A stretch of DNA of 64,000 nucleotides from Lucinisca nassula (Eukaryota; Mollusca; Bivalvia; Lucinida; Lucinidae), in contig OY757015.1 in assembly GCA_963580285.1 (NCBI GenBank), forward strand, positions 130,838,217 to 130,902,216, in the 5' to 3' direction. Both the position numbers and the translations under genes were made by a program. The notes under the pieces were generated by a model that searched no databases, was not told where the DNA came from, and saw nothing but the letters and a program-made list of their open reading frames with translations. Shown in pieces: positions 32,817 through 43,685 of this stretch (position 1 is the first letter of the stretch; each line of letters opens with the position of its first letter).

Positions 32817-34429
32817 AAAAGTAGAAGTAAAACAAAGATCAGGAATCGATACAATTAACTTACTCCACCCGTCAAAGACACCAAAGGGAAAGAAATACAA
32901 ACATTAAGCGACCAGACCATAATGGAAACCATAACAAAGGAAGGCCATAAGGACAGTTAGTTTCCCACAAAATGGCCATATGGCCATCCAAAATTAAAAG
33001 ACACAAGTGATACACACAGTAAGTAACAAACAACAACATAAATAAATCGCCACAGAAGAACCGCCTTGGAACGGTCAGTGGAAAGATTTCCACTGGGGGG
33101 CTTAAATCGATTTTACGTGGCCACAATCCTCGCCCTTACTTCCGCCGCGATTAACACAAATAATTTGTTCAGTCCGCATGAAGGCCTCCTAACTCATCAG
33201 TGCAACATCTTCGTGAACACAAATAATCAAAGAACCACAGAGGTGAGACAACGGTGATGACTCGACAGCAAGAAACCACTGAAATGCTTGAGCAAAAGAA
33301 AACCAACAGTTAGACTCCGATGGGCCCGACAAGACAGAGCATCAGGCACCAACCAACATTACCTTGAATTAGATCTCTCTAATTCTCAATAAGCCTTTAC
33401 GTTGGTACCGTCATAGAATCTGAGGCCTGATCCACCGGCGTGCAATTAAAGAGGGAAGCAAAAGTGCCAACCGTGATTGGATTAACTACCATGCATGCAG
33501 TCTGTCGTATAATATCCATGTTGTACCCAATGTTTTTATATCGAAGAATGCTTTTACGAAATTGGGTGCTAAAGTCATTGCGGTTTTATATTTTTCTGAA
33601 TTTATATACTAAGTCACCATAAAATTCGGGTTCCGATAGACCTTGTTGCAGAAGGGATTTAAGTCCGATATTGAATTTTGAAATTAAATCAGAATGGCGT
33701 CTATAAAATTTTGAAAAGGCTATGCGTAGTTTATGGTACCGATAACCCTGATTAAGACGTTTAGCCGTTAATAATTTATTACGAGTGTTACATGACTACA
33801 CACTCTAGCAAGTGTTACATGACTACACACTCTAGCAAATCGAATTAATTGCGAAATATAAACGCCATAGGATGGCGCACGAGGAACATCATCATCCAAA
33901 AAAGGAAAATTTACAATCTGAAAATCAAAGTCATCACGTTTATCATAAATTTTGCATGAAACAAACCCATCTACAATAGATAGATGTAAATCCAAAAACG
34001 GGGCCTCGGTATCAGAAGAATTTGCTTTATTTAAGTGGACTAAAAGCTTCAATAATTTCAGCCTGGTTATCAATGGAAAGCGACAACATGAAGTCTCTTT
34101 CATAACCATACAAGAATAGATCAGCCACAAGAGGTGCGCAATTCGTACCCATCGGAAAGCCCACAATTTGTCTAAATAACTTAGTACCGAATCTAATATA
34201 AATATTGTCAAGTAGAAAGGTGAGGGCATCACACACTTTCTGACATGACTAAAGTGTATAATTCTTATGTTCTTAAGAAGTGAAAAATGCATTTCTGACA
34301 TTACATGCAAGATAGAGAGTATCTTCTCTGTGAAAAGTCCATTCAATTAAATCATTAAGCTTTTCTTTTGTAAGATTATGAGGAAGTGTAGTGTAAAGAG
34401 TGGAAAAATCGTAAGTAGACAGACTTGAA

Positions 34430-34799
34430 TAAAAATCAAAAATGAGTTCCTTTAAGAGCAATGAAAACATTCATAAGAAAGAAGATGGGTCATACTACGT
34501 AGTTTCGGCTAATAAAGCCTCATCAGTGACCCTGTAATGATCCGGCAAAGAAAGCCAGAGGAAACATACTGCAATTTTGCGAATTTCGAATAGGCAGTCG
34601 ATTCAAAGACTGATATAAATCAAAATGGGGTCCAAATAATTAAAAACCTGTCTATGACTCTAAACCAATAATATATTTCCGATTTCTCAGAATATTCACG
34701 CAGATCTCAAAGGACCAAAGGTAAAATATAAACTGCACTATGGCTGATGTACGGGGATACGTTTTACGGCCGCCACACGGCACAACACGAAAGCACGAT
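34430..34799 (-). mobile_element. Single-unit hammerhead repeat insertion, family 1
   Basis: One nearly whole monomer (about 360 of 383 bp) inserted in the PLE RT gene. It starts at TAAAAATCAAAAATGAG, the same end as in other copies, and ends CGGCACAACAC plus a 10-bp filler resembling the target (GAAAGCACGA). TTGAA is repeated at both edges (34425-34429, 34800-34804). Confidence 0.75.
34487..34532 (-). ncRNA. Hammerhead ribozyme, family 1, intact core
   Basis: GGGTCA (34532 to 34527) with TGACCC (34492 to 34487), a perfect 6-bp stem I; core CTGATGA; stem II GGCT/AGCC; GAAA; stem III CTAC/GTAG; cleavable A. Identical in the core to 7373-7418. Confidence 0.87.
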
Positions 34800-35260
34800 T
34801 TGAAGCACGAAAATGTCTGGATTTCAATTTATTTAAAACCTCATTCGATTTTTTTTATAGACCAAAACAGATTTCTTCCTGATCTTTCAAAGACTTTATC
34901 ACAATATTTAATCACATGCGTTTTAATACCAGTAAGACAGGAAGTTAATAATTTAGAAAGTTCAGTGGTAGTGCAAAAGCTAGAACTTGCAATAAACCGT
35001 GCTTTGTAAGGTCTTTTATGAAGTTTTTGTAACCAGTATAGCGTAGGAAGCTTGTCTTGGCCTTCGGTAACACACACAGCAAACTTGGTGGCTGAATGAC
35101 AAACATGTTTATCTACTATAACTCTCTCTTCAGCTAAAGGCTGAAGTTCATAGGCCTTAGTACCACCAAGCTCCTGCTTAAGCGTGTTAACATAGTGGAG
35201 CCGTCACACAACGACGACGTTGTTAGCGGCCTTGTCTGCAGGGGCCAAAACAAACTTCTT

Positions 35261-35310
35261 TCTTATGAATGTTTTCATTGCTCTTAAAGGAACTCATTTT
35301 TGATTTTTAT
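35261..35310 (+). repeat. 50-bp fragment of hammerhead repeat family 1 with 4-bp duplication
   Basis: Only the end of the repeat (TCTTATGAATG to TGATTTTTAT), without the ribozyme, inserted in the PLE linker. Flanked by TCTT (35257-35260, 35311-35314). Same terminal bases as other copies. Confidence 0.7.
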
Positions 35311-35594
35311 TCTTATGAAATTCTTGAATACCTAGTTTAAGATGACGTAAAGACGTCTTAGGCTTAGGAGGTAATAAGTTTGTATTTTGAAAATAGAAAG
35401 AAATGCGTTTATTCACTAGTTTTATAATGCATAGTTTCCAGTCACCAAGGGCTTTATGCTCAACATACTCTCGCTTACACCATCGATTACCGAATTCATT
35501 CAGGAAGCAGCGATTTCATCTCTACATTTACTGAAATCAATTTTAGAACACGCATTTAATTTATCTAATTACATGACGTGCTGCAAACTGTAAT

Positions 35595-36617
35595 ATGCAG
35601 TACGTCGGTCAAACTAACCGCATGCTTACATCTAGATTGAACGAGCATTATCGTAGAATGAGTAAGCCTAAGAAAACTGACACTTTCTTGTACCGTCACT
35701 TTCGACGTACAGGTCATTCTGTAAATAACATTGTTATACAACCAGTGGAAAAACTTTATTACGCTGCAAATTCTACATCTAGATTCAAAATTATAAAAAG
35801 ACATGAGGCTGAACTGAAATGGATAAAATTTTTACAGACCCCTTTTCCACTGGGATTTAATGACAACATTTATCATGAGGGTAAAATTTCCAGAATGCCG
35901 GACTTTGATATTTTCTCGCTCCTGGAATGTCGAAAACGCAGAACTAGATCTCACGGCACGAGGAAAAATAAACGTAAATCACGTGCGTTGAAACGAAACA
36001 ATACTAGACTAAAGGGACTGTCAATTATATTATTAAATCATGGACGCCACTCTATGCTTTCATTTTTAAGTTCATTACCCATTTCTGTTTTACGTCTTCT
36101 GGACACCAAGGCAAATAAATTCTACGATAGTTCTAATCAGTTATATGCTGCGGCTCTCTTAACTAGGGGCTATACTCAGCATACTCTCCGTCCTTACATT
36201 GATTCTGAAATTAATCATAAACGCCATTTCTTCAAAATATCCTTCATTAATAAGGGTATGGATTTTATAGATTTGCCCAGTATCTTCCGTGAGAGATCGG
36301 TGCTTTCTTCCATTCCTGCTTATTTTCAAAATGCTGAAACACCTATAATTTGCTATAGATATAACAAACCTGTTAGATCTATCATTTTTAATTTCAATAA
36401 ACTTGTTTCAGATCTTGATATTGATACTAATACTCCTGATTCATGTGATTGTAAAAACTCAGTGTATTGTTATCCTGCTGCTGGTCATGTAATTACTGGC
36501 AATTTGAAAATTATTCCTGATTCTAGGATAAGGAATATAATTTCTAAAAGACCGAAATATCGGTTTCCTTCTAAAATTGATTCAGTTAATGTAGAGATGA
36601 AATCGCTGCTTCCTTGA
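35595..36617 (+). pseudogene. PLE GIY-YIG nuclease and linker
   Basis: 340 codons. Preceding bases encode LIYLIT (GIY strand). The frame starts QYVGQTNR (YIG strand), has an Arg in LTSRLNEH, FRRTGHSVN, and the catalytic Glu region KRHEAELKWIKFL. Then an Arg/Lys-rich stretch (RKNKRKSRALKR), a helical region and CDCKNSVYCYPAAGHVITGN, a CxC-type motif. Ends by a one-base shift: the next frame continues with NEFGNRWRKREYVEH at 36617. The nuclease would nick target DNA for priming. Inactive here only through scattered lesions. Confidence 0.85.
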
Positions 36618-38115
36618 ATGAATTCGGTAATCGATGGCGTAAGCGAGAGTATGTTGAGCATAAAGCCCTTAGCATTTTAAAACTAGTGAATAAACGCATT
36701 TCGTTATATTCTCAAAATACTAACTTATTACCTCCTAAGCCCAAGACGTCTTTACGTCATCTTAAACTAGGTATTCAAGAATTTCATAAGAAGTTTGTTT
36801 TGGCCCCTGCAGACAAGGCCGCTAACAACGTCGTCACTGTGTGACGGCTTCACTATGTTAACACGCTTAAGCAGGAGCTTGGCGGTACTAAGGCCTATGA
36901 ACTTCAGCCTTTAGCTGAAGAGAGAGCTATAGTAGATAAACATGTTTGTCATTCAGCCACCAAGTTTGCTGTGTGTGTTACCGAAGGCCAAGACAAGCTT
37001 CCTACACCATACTGATTACCAAAACTTAATTAAAAGACTTTACAAAGCACGGTTTATCGCAAATTCTAGCTCTTGCACTACCATTGAACTTTCTAAATTA
37101 TTAACTTTCTGTCTTACTGCTATTAAAACGCATGTGATTAAATAGTGTGATAAAGTCTTTGAAAGATCAGGAAGAAATCTGTTTTGGTCTATAAAAAAAT
37201 TCGAATGGGGTTTTGAATAAATTGAAATCCAGACATTTTCGTGCTTCAAGTCTGTCTTCTTACGATTTTTCCACTCTTTACACTACACTTCCTCATAATC
37301 TTATAAAAGAAAAGCTTAATGATTTAATTGAATAGGATTTTCACAGAGAAGATTCTCTCTATCTTGCATGTAATGTCAGAAATGCATTTTTCACTTCTAA
37401 AGAGCATAAGAATTGTACACTTTGGTCATGTCAGAAAGTGTGTGATGCCCTCACCTTTCTACTTGACAATATTTATATTAGATTCGGTACTAAGTTATTT
37501 AGACAAAATTGTGGGTATTCCGATGGGTACGAATTGCGCACCTCTTGTGGCTGATCTGTTCTTGTATTGTTATGAAAGAGACTTCATGTTGTCGCTTTCC
37601 ATTGATAACCAATCTCAAATTATTGAAGCTTTTAGCTCCACTTCTAGAGATTTAGATGATTTATTAAATATTGATAATACCTATTTCAATGGTTTGATCA
37701 GTCAGATTTACCCCTCAGAATTTCAGTTAAATAAAGCAAATTCTTCTGATACCGAGGCCCCGTTTTTGGATTTACATCTATCTATTGTAGATTGGTTTGT
37801 TTCGTGCAAAATTTATAAAAAACGCGATGACTTTGATTTTGAGATTGTAAATGTTCCTTTTTTGGATGGTGATATTCCCCGTGCGCCATCCTATGGCGTT
37901 TATATTTCGCAATTAATTCGATTTGCTAGAGTGTGTAGTCATGTAACTGACATCAACACTCGTAATAAATTATTAACGGCTAAACTCCTTAATCAGGGTT
38001 ATCGGTACCATAAACTACGCAAAGCCTTTTCAAAATTTTATAGACGCCATTCTGATTTAATATCTAAATTCAATATTGGACTTAAATCTCTTTTGCAACA
38101 AGGTCTTTTGGAAAG
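36595..38115 (+). pseudogene. PLE reverse transcriptase
   Basis: Contains HKKFVLAPADKAANNVVTV (the DKG-type motif with Gly replaced), primer region, motif A DFSTLYTTLPHNL (about 37265), motif B IPMGTNCAPLVADLFL (37525), motif C DLDDLLNIDN (37656; usual YLDD), then KKRDDFDFEIV and the thumb. Broken by stops near 36842, 37015, 37143 and 37334 and shifts at 37200 and 37506. Confidence 0.85.
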
Positions 38116-38625
38116 TAGAAGTAAAACAAAGATCAGGAATTGATACAATTAACTTACTCCATCCATAAAAGACACCAAAGGGAAAGAAATACAAACATTA
38201 AGCGACCAGACCATAATGGAAACCTAAACAAAGGAAGGCCATATGGACAGTTACTTTCCCACAAAATGGCCATATGGCCATCCAAAATTAAAAGACACAA
38301 GTGATACACACAGTAAGTAACAAACACCAACATAAATAAATCGCCACAGAAGAGCCGCCTTGGAACGGTCAGTGGAAGATTTCCACTGGGGGGGGGGGGC
38401 TTAAATCGATTTTACGTGGCCACAATCCTCGCCCTTACTTCCGTTGCGATTTAGACAAATAATTTGTTCAGTCTGCATGAAGGCCTCCTAACTCATCAGT
38501 GCAACATCTCCGTGAACACAGAAATCAAAGAACCACAGAGGTGAGACAACGGTGAGGACTCGACAGCAAGAAACCACTGAAATGCTGGAGCAAAAGAAAA
38601 CCAACAGTTAGACTCCGATGAGCCC
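38116..38625 (-). repeat. PLE 3' tail nested in the RT thumb
   Basis: 510-bp 5'-truncated tail (AGTAGAAGTAAAACAAAG to AGACTCCGATGA) in reverse orientation. The ORF resumes PEFYDD at 38627, colinear with other copies. Shows that tails insert as separate units. Confidence 0.8.
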
Positions 38626-39440
38626 GAATTTTATGATGACTCTGTATATAAATTCAGAAAAATATATAACCGCAATGACTTCAGCATCCGATTTCGTAAA
38701 ATCATTCTTCGATATTAAAAGATTGGGTACAACATGGATGTTATACGACAGACTGCATGTATGGTTGTTAATCCAATCACGGTTGGCAACTTTGCTTCTC
38801 TCTTTAATTGCACGCCGGTGGGTCAGGCCTCAGATTCTATGACGGCTCCAACGTAAAGGCTTATTGAGAATTGGAGAGATCTTATTCTTGGTAGTGTTGG
38901 TTGGTGCCTGATGCTCTGTCTCTGGTCGGGCCCATCGGAGTCTAACTGTTGGTTTTCTTTTGCTCCAGCATTTCAGTGGTTTCTTGCTGTCGAGTCCTCA
39001 CCGTTGTCTCACCTCTGTGGTTCTTTGATTTTTTGTGTTCACGGAGATGTTGCACTGATGAGTAAGGAGGCCTTCATGCGGACTGAACAAATTATTTGTC
39101 TACATCCCGACGGAAGTAAGGGCGAGGATTGTGGCCACGTAAAATCGATTTAAGCCCCCCAGTGGAAATCTTTCCACTGACCGTTCCAAGGCAGTTCTTC
39201 TGTGGCGGTTTATTTATGTTGTTGTTTGTTACTTACTGTGTGTATCACTTGTGTCTTTTTATTTTTGATGGCCATATGTCCATTTTGTGGGAAAGTAACT
39301 TTCCTTAAGGCCTTCCTTTGTTTAGGTTTCCATTATGGTCTGGTCGCTCAATATTTGTATTTCTTTCCCATTGGTGTCTTGGATGGGTGGAGTAAGTTAA
39401 TTGTATCGATTCCTGATCTTTGTTTTACTTCTACTTTAGG
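38626..39440 (+). repeat. PLE ORF end and complete 3' tail
   Basis: ORF end (PEFYDD.. to SDSMTAPT, stop about 38851), then a 590-bp tail with the perfect inverted repeat CAGTGGAAA/TTTCCACTG at 39162-39179. Confidence 0.8.
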
Positions 39441-40690
39441 TTAAAGAGGTAATAAGTTCGTATTTTGAGAGGAGTAGAAATCAATGCCTGTGTTCATTAG
39501 TTTCAGAATGCTAAGTTTCCATTCTTTAAGGGCTTTATACTCTACATACATTCGTTTACACCATCGATTACCAAATTCGTTGAATGCAGCAGCGATTTCT
39601 TCTCTACACTAACTGAACTAATAACAAAAGGTCACTCAGGAAAGGGTGCAATCCAAGGACGCAGCCGTCTCAAGTCACATATAGAAAGTGACACGCAGGC
39701 CACACAAAAAAGGCGAAACATGAACCAACGGCACAAAACCATATAACAGTTAAGACATTGCAAAAGAACGACCGCCTTGGGACGGTCAGTAATAAAACTA
39801 CTGGGGCTTTAACTCCGGAGTTTTTGAAATTTCAAACATCGCCGTCAGTTCCAGTACAGTATCAAACAAAATATCAATAACATATTGATCCGTATGGAGG
39901 CTTTTTAGCTCAACAGTGAGTCATGATAAAATACATGAAAAAATGGTTATGTATACATTAATATTATCATGAATCAGGGTTGAGGACTACACAACAATTC
40001 GATGTCAGAGCAGAAGAAAACCACCAGTAAGACCACGGCGGGTCGAACCGAGAACATATTCGACTCCATTCTTCCTGAATGTAAATGAATTAAGGTGGGG
40101 CCGTCGTCAAAGAGTCCGAAGTCCAGCCCACCGCCGCGCAACCAAAGAGCGAAGCAAATTTGTCCACTGTAAAAGGGTCGACAACCAAACAAGCGGGGAG
40201 TCGCATAACATCCATGCTATTACCACTTTTCTTGTATTAAGCAACATATTTTCTGAACTGACCAGAACAATTATCACTTCCTAGTATACTTCTGAATTTA
40301 TAAACTAAATTCCCATAAAACTCAGGATCCGACAGTCCCTGTTGCAGAAGTGTCCTCAAAGAAATGCTATATTTAGACATAATGCCGTAATGTCGACGAT
40401 AAAATTTTGAAAACGTTTTGGGCAGTCCATGATACCTTGTTCTAGACGTTTAGCCGTTTTGTGCAGTTCATGATACCGATAGCCTTGTTTCGGTAGTTTA
40501 GCTGTTAAAATTCTGTTGCGATCATTAAAGTCATCAACATGAGATCAAGCTCTAGCAAAACGAGTAAGCTGTGACATGTAAACCCCATAAGACATAGCAT
40601 TAAGGGCATCACCATCCACTAAAGAAACTTTACAATTCCAAAACTAAAATTATCTCTTTTATCATAAATTTTGGAAATAAATTTTAGAAG
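39441..40690 (-). pseudogene. Old, diverged PLE fragments (minus)
   Basis: 39441-39605 encodes part of the linker (NEFGNRW-like). 39690-40130 is a diverged tail (GACCGCCTTGGGACGGTCAG) and 40135-40690 a diverged ORF end. These are much more changed than the other copies, so an older or different PLE lineage was present. Confidence 0.65.
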
Positions 40691-40734
40691 GAAATCGATA
40701 TTAAAACGGCGATCCGGGCATATTCCATCTAACT

Positions 40735-40805
40735 AGGATTTGCTATCTTGTCGCACTGACGACAAGCGATCTACCAATGAGCTAACCATTTCCGCAACCT
40801 GCACT
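40735..40805 (-). repeat. Decayed tRNA-like sequence
   Basis: Minus strand: TTAGCTCATTGGTAGATCGC (D-arm), a 7-bp stem CTTGTCG/CGACAAG in the anticodon position with GTC in the loop (Asp-like), and a corrupted T-arm (TAGCAAATCCTA). Not a functional tRNA; probably a pseudogene or SINE head. Confidence 0.4.
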
Positions 40806-40855
40806 ATATCGGCTATTTTAAACCCATTAATAAAACATTATTATTGCTGTTTTAG

Positions 40856-41041
40856 GTTCAGATCCAAACAACAAAATGTGGTCCCACACCGTATTGTAAT
40901 TGCGGGGTAGTTGTTGCAGTTGGAGCAGACGTTTTCATGGTCAGTAACTGCAATAAAAATATAGGATGGGAGATCGGTTTCAAGAAATGTGAAGATGGTG
41001 TTCTTGAGGAAAAAGTTCTTGAAAAAAACAATAACTATTAT
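40856..41041 (+). CDS. VWFD-domain protein, exon 2 of 3 in window
   Basis: 186 nt, 62 codons, phase 0 at both ends; acceptor TTGCTGTTTTAG, donor TAT/GTAAGTAAT. Encodes CGPTPYCNCGVVVAVGADVF, a Cys, WEIGFKKCEDGVLEEK and ends NNNYY. The Cys spacing (C..CNCG..C..C) and position match the middle of the VWFD module of VWDE-like proteins. In frame with exon 1 (…FHIQ/VQIQ…). The gene name VWDE is suggested but not proven. Confidence 0.88.
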
Positions 41042-41061
41042 GTAAGTAATGCTTATATATT

Positions 41062-42200
41062 TGGTTTGTAATAAATTGTTAACTGCTAAGCTTCTTAATC
41101 AGGGTTATCGGTACCATAAACTACGCAAAGTCTTTTAAAAATTTTAAAGACGTCATTCTGATTTAATTTCAAAATTCAATATTGGACTTAAATCTCTTCT
41201 GCAACAAGGTCTATCGGAACCCGAATTTTATGGTGACTTAATATGTAAATTCAGAAAAATATATAATCGCAATGACTTCAGAACCCAATTTCGAAAAATC
41301 ATTATTCGATATAAAAAATATTGGGTACAACATAAATGTTATACGACATACTGCATGCATGGTAGTTAACCCAATCACGGTTGACAACATTGCTTCCCTC
41401 TTTTATTGTACACCGGTGGATCATGCCTCAGATTCTATGACGGTTCCAGCGTAAAGGCTTACTGAGAATACGAAAGAATCTAATTCTGTGTAATGTTGGT
41501 TGTTGCCTAATGCTCTGTCTCTGCTCGGGCCCATTAGAGTCTTACTGTTGGTTTTCATTTCCTCCAGCATTTCAGTGGTTTCTTGCTGTCGAGTCGTCAC
41601 CATTGTTTCATCTCTGTGGTTGTTTGATTTTTTTGTTCACGGAGATGTTGCACTGATGAGTTAGGAAGCCTTCATGTGGACTGAACAAAATCGCGACGGC
41701 AGTGAGTGAACGAGTGTTTGAGTTTTACGTCCCGCAAACAGCTAAGATCGTACGGAGTCGGGAACTCGGTTTAAAGACATCCGAAAGCCAAGAGGAGCCC
41801 GGGATCGATCCTGCGACCCCTGGTTACAAGGCGAGTAGCGTAACCACTAAACCACGGGGGCTTCTCGCGACGGTAATAAGGGCAATTATATTGGCCACGT
41901 TAAATCGATTTAAGCCCTCCAGTGAAATTCGTTTCAGTAACCGTTCAAAGGCGGTTCTTCTGTCGGGGTTTATTTCTGTTAAGGTTTGTCTTTTAGTGTT
42001 TGTCTCAATTACATTATTTTGTTTTGGATAGCCAATTGGCTATTTTCTGGGAAAGTATCTCTCCTTTTAGCTTTCCTCTATTGATGTCTCCATTAGAGTC
42101 TGTTGTTTCGTGTTTGTGTTTCTTTACCTTTGTGGTCTCTGATGGGACCTGTGGGTTACTTGTATCGATTCCTGATCATTGCCTTCTCTTCTATTTTGTC
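41062..42200 (+). repeat. PLE C-terminal ORF end and tail in the intron
   Basis: Begins 20 bp after the exon 2 donor with NKLLTAKLLNQGYRYHKLRK coding sequence, runs through the ORF end (about 41455) and a tail to about 42200. A SINE is nested at 41700-41874. Confidence 0.8.
41700..41874 (-). mobile_element. tRNA-Thr-derived SINE
   Basis: Minus strand: GTGGTTTAGTGGTTACGC (A box), CTTGTAA anticodon loop with TGT (Thr), GGATCGATCCC (B box), a body with GGGACGTAAAACTC and a CACT-rich 3' tail. The 9-bp target duplication TCGCGACGG is at 41691-41699 and 41875-41883. Confidence 0.87.
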
Positions 42201-43685
42201 GTAACCCTTGCACTCTAAGAGGAGGCCAGAGCTCCTCAGCATGGAGAAGAGGAATTTGGACCCCACTAAATACCAGGGCCTCACCAACGCCAGCAATCCC
42301 CTACTTCATGATATCAGCGAAATGACCCCCTGTTTAATTAACATGTCCTTCGTTGCCATGGCGAGAGCGACGCCCCCGATAACCATGCCCGCATCACGAG
42401 GTGCGAAGTCGAGTTTGGGGGGACCCCTATCCCCATCAAAGGTAGCAGCGATGCCAGAGGCGACCGTGGTGTGATATAATTCGTTGATAAACATTTTACC
42501 CTCTGTTGCCGGGGTTGCCCTGCTGTTCATTCCTTATAATGAGGGTTAGAGCAGGCCTTCAATTACATAGCACCGGGTGGTGGGGGCTTATCCAGTCGTC
42601 GTGGATGGAAACTGAGCCTACCGCCGTTCCTCCAGAACAAGCTTGTGCTGCTCATGGCATTCCGAAACGCTAGCAAGTGCAAGTGCACCGCCCACAAGAC
42701 AAGCTCCAGTGATCCATGGGGTCCTGCCACCGGAGCCGCCGGTGAGTCCTCCACAGTCCGGCCGTTTGTCCGTATAATATTGTTGCTTCGACTCGGCTTC
42801 GTTTGGAGGAATAAACTTGTAGTCGCCTCTCGTGTTACAAATAAGTGATTACTTGGCTTACTTGGCTATTCAAGCAGTCGTTCTTGCTTGGCCTGTTTGT
42901 TGGACTTTCGGGCGCCAGCACTCCCGGCTGCGAATTTTTTCGGGTCCTTAGGCTTCGTCACTCTTTCCGTCGCAGCCACTGACTCGTATTCTCAGACATC
43001 ATCGTATGAACGGATGGGGCAGCAATGTTCTATCTGGCATGCTTGAGAGTGATCAACGCTGTGGTGCGCGGGGCTAACCACGTTCAATACCGGTGGTACA
43101 GGCCGCTGGCAGCAACTTAGAAGCGAATGACCCTCGAGTTTGCGATCGAGCCCGAGCTGGTTCGCGATCGGGACGAACATCCGCACCAGTCCCGCATTGA
43201 GCCGCGATCGGGACGAACATCCGCATCAGTCCCGCATTGAGCCCGAGTGCCGCTCTCGAAATCGTCTTTGACCTGTCCGCCCCTTGGCGGGTGGAGTAAT
43301 GGGCGTAAAATTGATTGACTCCAGAGTCGTGCAGCTTCTCGACCCGGTCGACGGTCAAGGTATTCCCGTAAACCACGGATCCATATGTCTTGGCCGAGCC
43401 TCCCGCTACTGTTGCAGCGAACCTTTCGCGGTATTTTCGCACCCTGTCGTCTTCCCACGCTGCTGTTTTAGTGCAGCGGGCATGTTGCGCAACAGCGGTA
43501 TCAACGGCGTCTTGCGCCGCCGCCGGGTTGAGTAGTTGATCAATGAATCTGCACAGTCCATTTTACCAATTGTTCCTGTTTGTGCACAGCAACGACCGTC
43601 AATTGCTATTGCGAGTCGACGGGCCCGTCTAAAATGGAGGCTCAGGCGTGTAGGCCCAGATCGAAACGGGCCTATAAGAATGAGC
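42201..43685 (-). other. GC-rich block with short minus-strand ORF remnants
   Basis: Composition changes sharply from AT-rich to GC-rich. Overlapping minus frames (42306-42530, 42563-42754, 43074-43442, 43406-43687) switch at frameshifts. Visible features are Gly-rich hydrophobic stretches (MVIGGVALAMATKD; GACLVGGALALA in another frame) and a Lys-rich end (DPKKFAAG). They look like small membrane or virion-type proteins of a decayed virus-like or large mobile element. I do not recognise the family and assign no function. Confidence 0.4.
43163..43242. repeat. 40-bp tandem duplication in the GC-rich block
   Basis: GCGATCGGGACGAACATCCG and the next 20 bases occur twice in a row with a single C/T difference. 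Falls in the minus-strand frame and helps to break it. Confidence 0.85.

Larger units (their letters stand above)
32817..35550 (-). mobile_element. PLE on the minus strand, mirror image of the next copy
   Basis: Read right to left: linker (NEFGNRW.. to HKKFVLAPADKA region), RT with DFSTLYTTLPHNL, IVGFPMGTNCAPLVADLFL, a deletion removing motif C (FSPLK at 34030), thumb and full tail (to 32817). Two hammerhead repeat insertions interrupt it (34430-34799, 35261-35310). A 33-bp segment near 33787-33830 (CATGACTACACACTCTAGC) is duplicated in the thumb. With 36580-39440 it forms a very long inverted repeat. Confidence 0.85.
35551..39440 (+). mobile_element. Most complete Naiad-like PLE (GIY-YIG before RT)
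   Basis: Order: GIY-YIG nuclease, basic linker with a CDCKNSVYC motif, APADKA motif, reverse transcriptase, thumb, stop at about 38851, complete 3' tail ending TACTTCTACTTTA at about 39440. A minus-oriented tail (38116-38625) is nested near the end of the RT. Ordinary Penelope elements carry GIY-YIG after the RT; this order and the ADK(G) motif are those of the Naiad/Chlamys clade. The first residues of the nuclease are cut by a TGA at about 35574. Confidence 0.88.

Noticed and set aside
42563..42848. Host exon in the GC-rich block
   Set aside because: Frames are interrupted, splice borders are poor, and phases do not fit the VWFD exons on either side.
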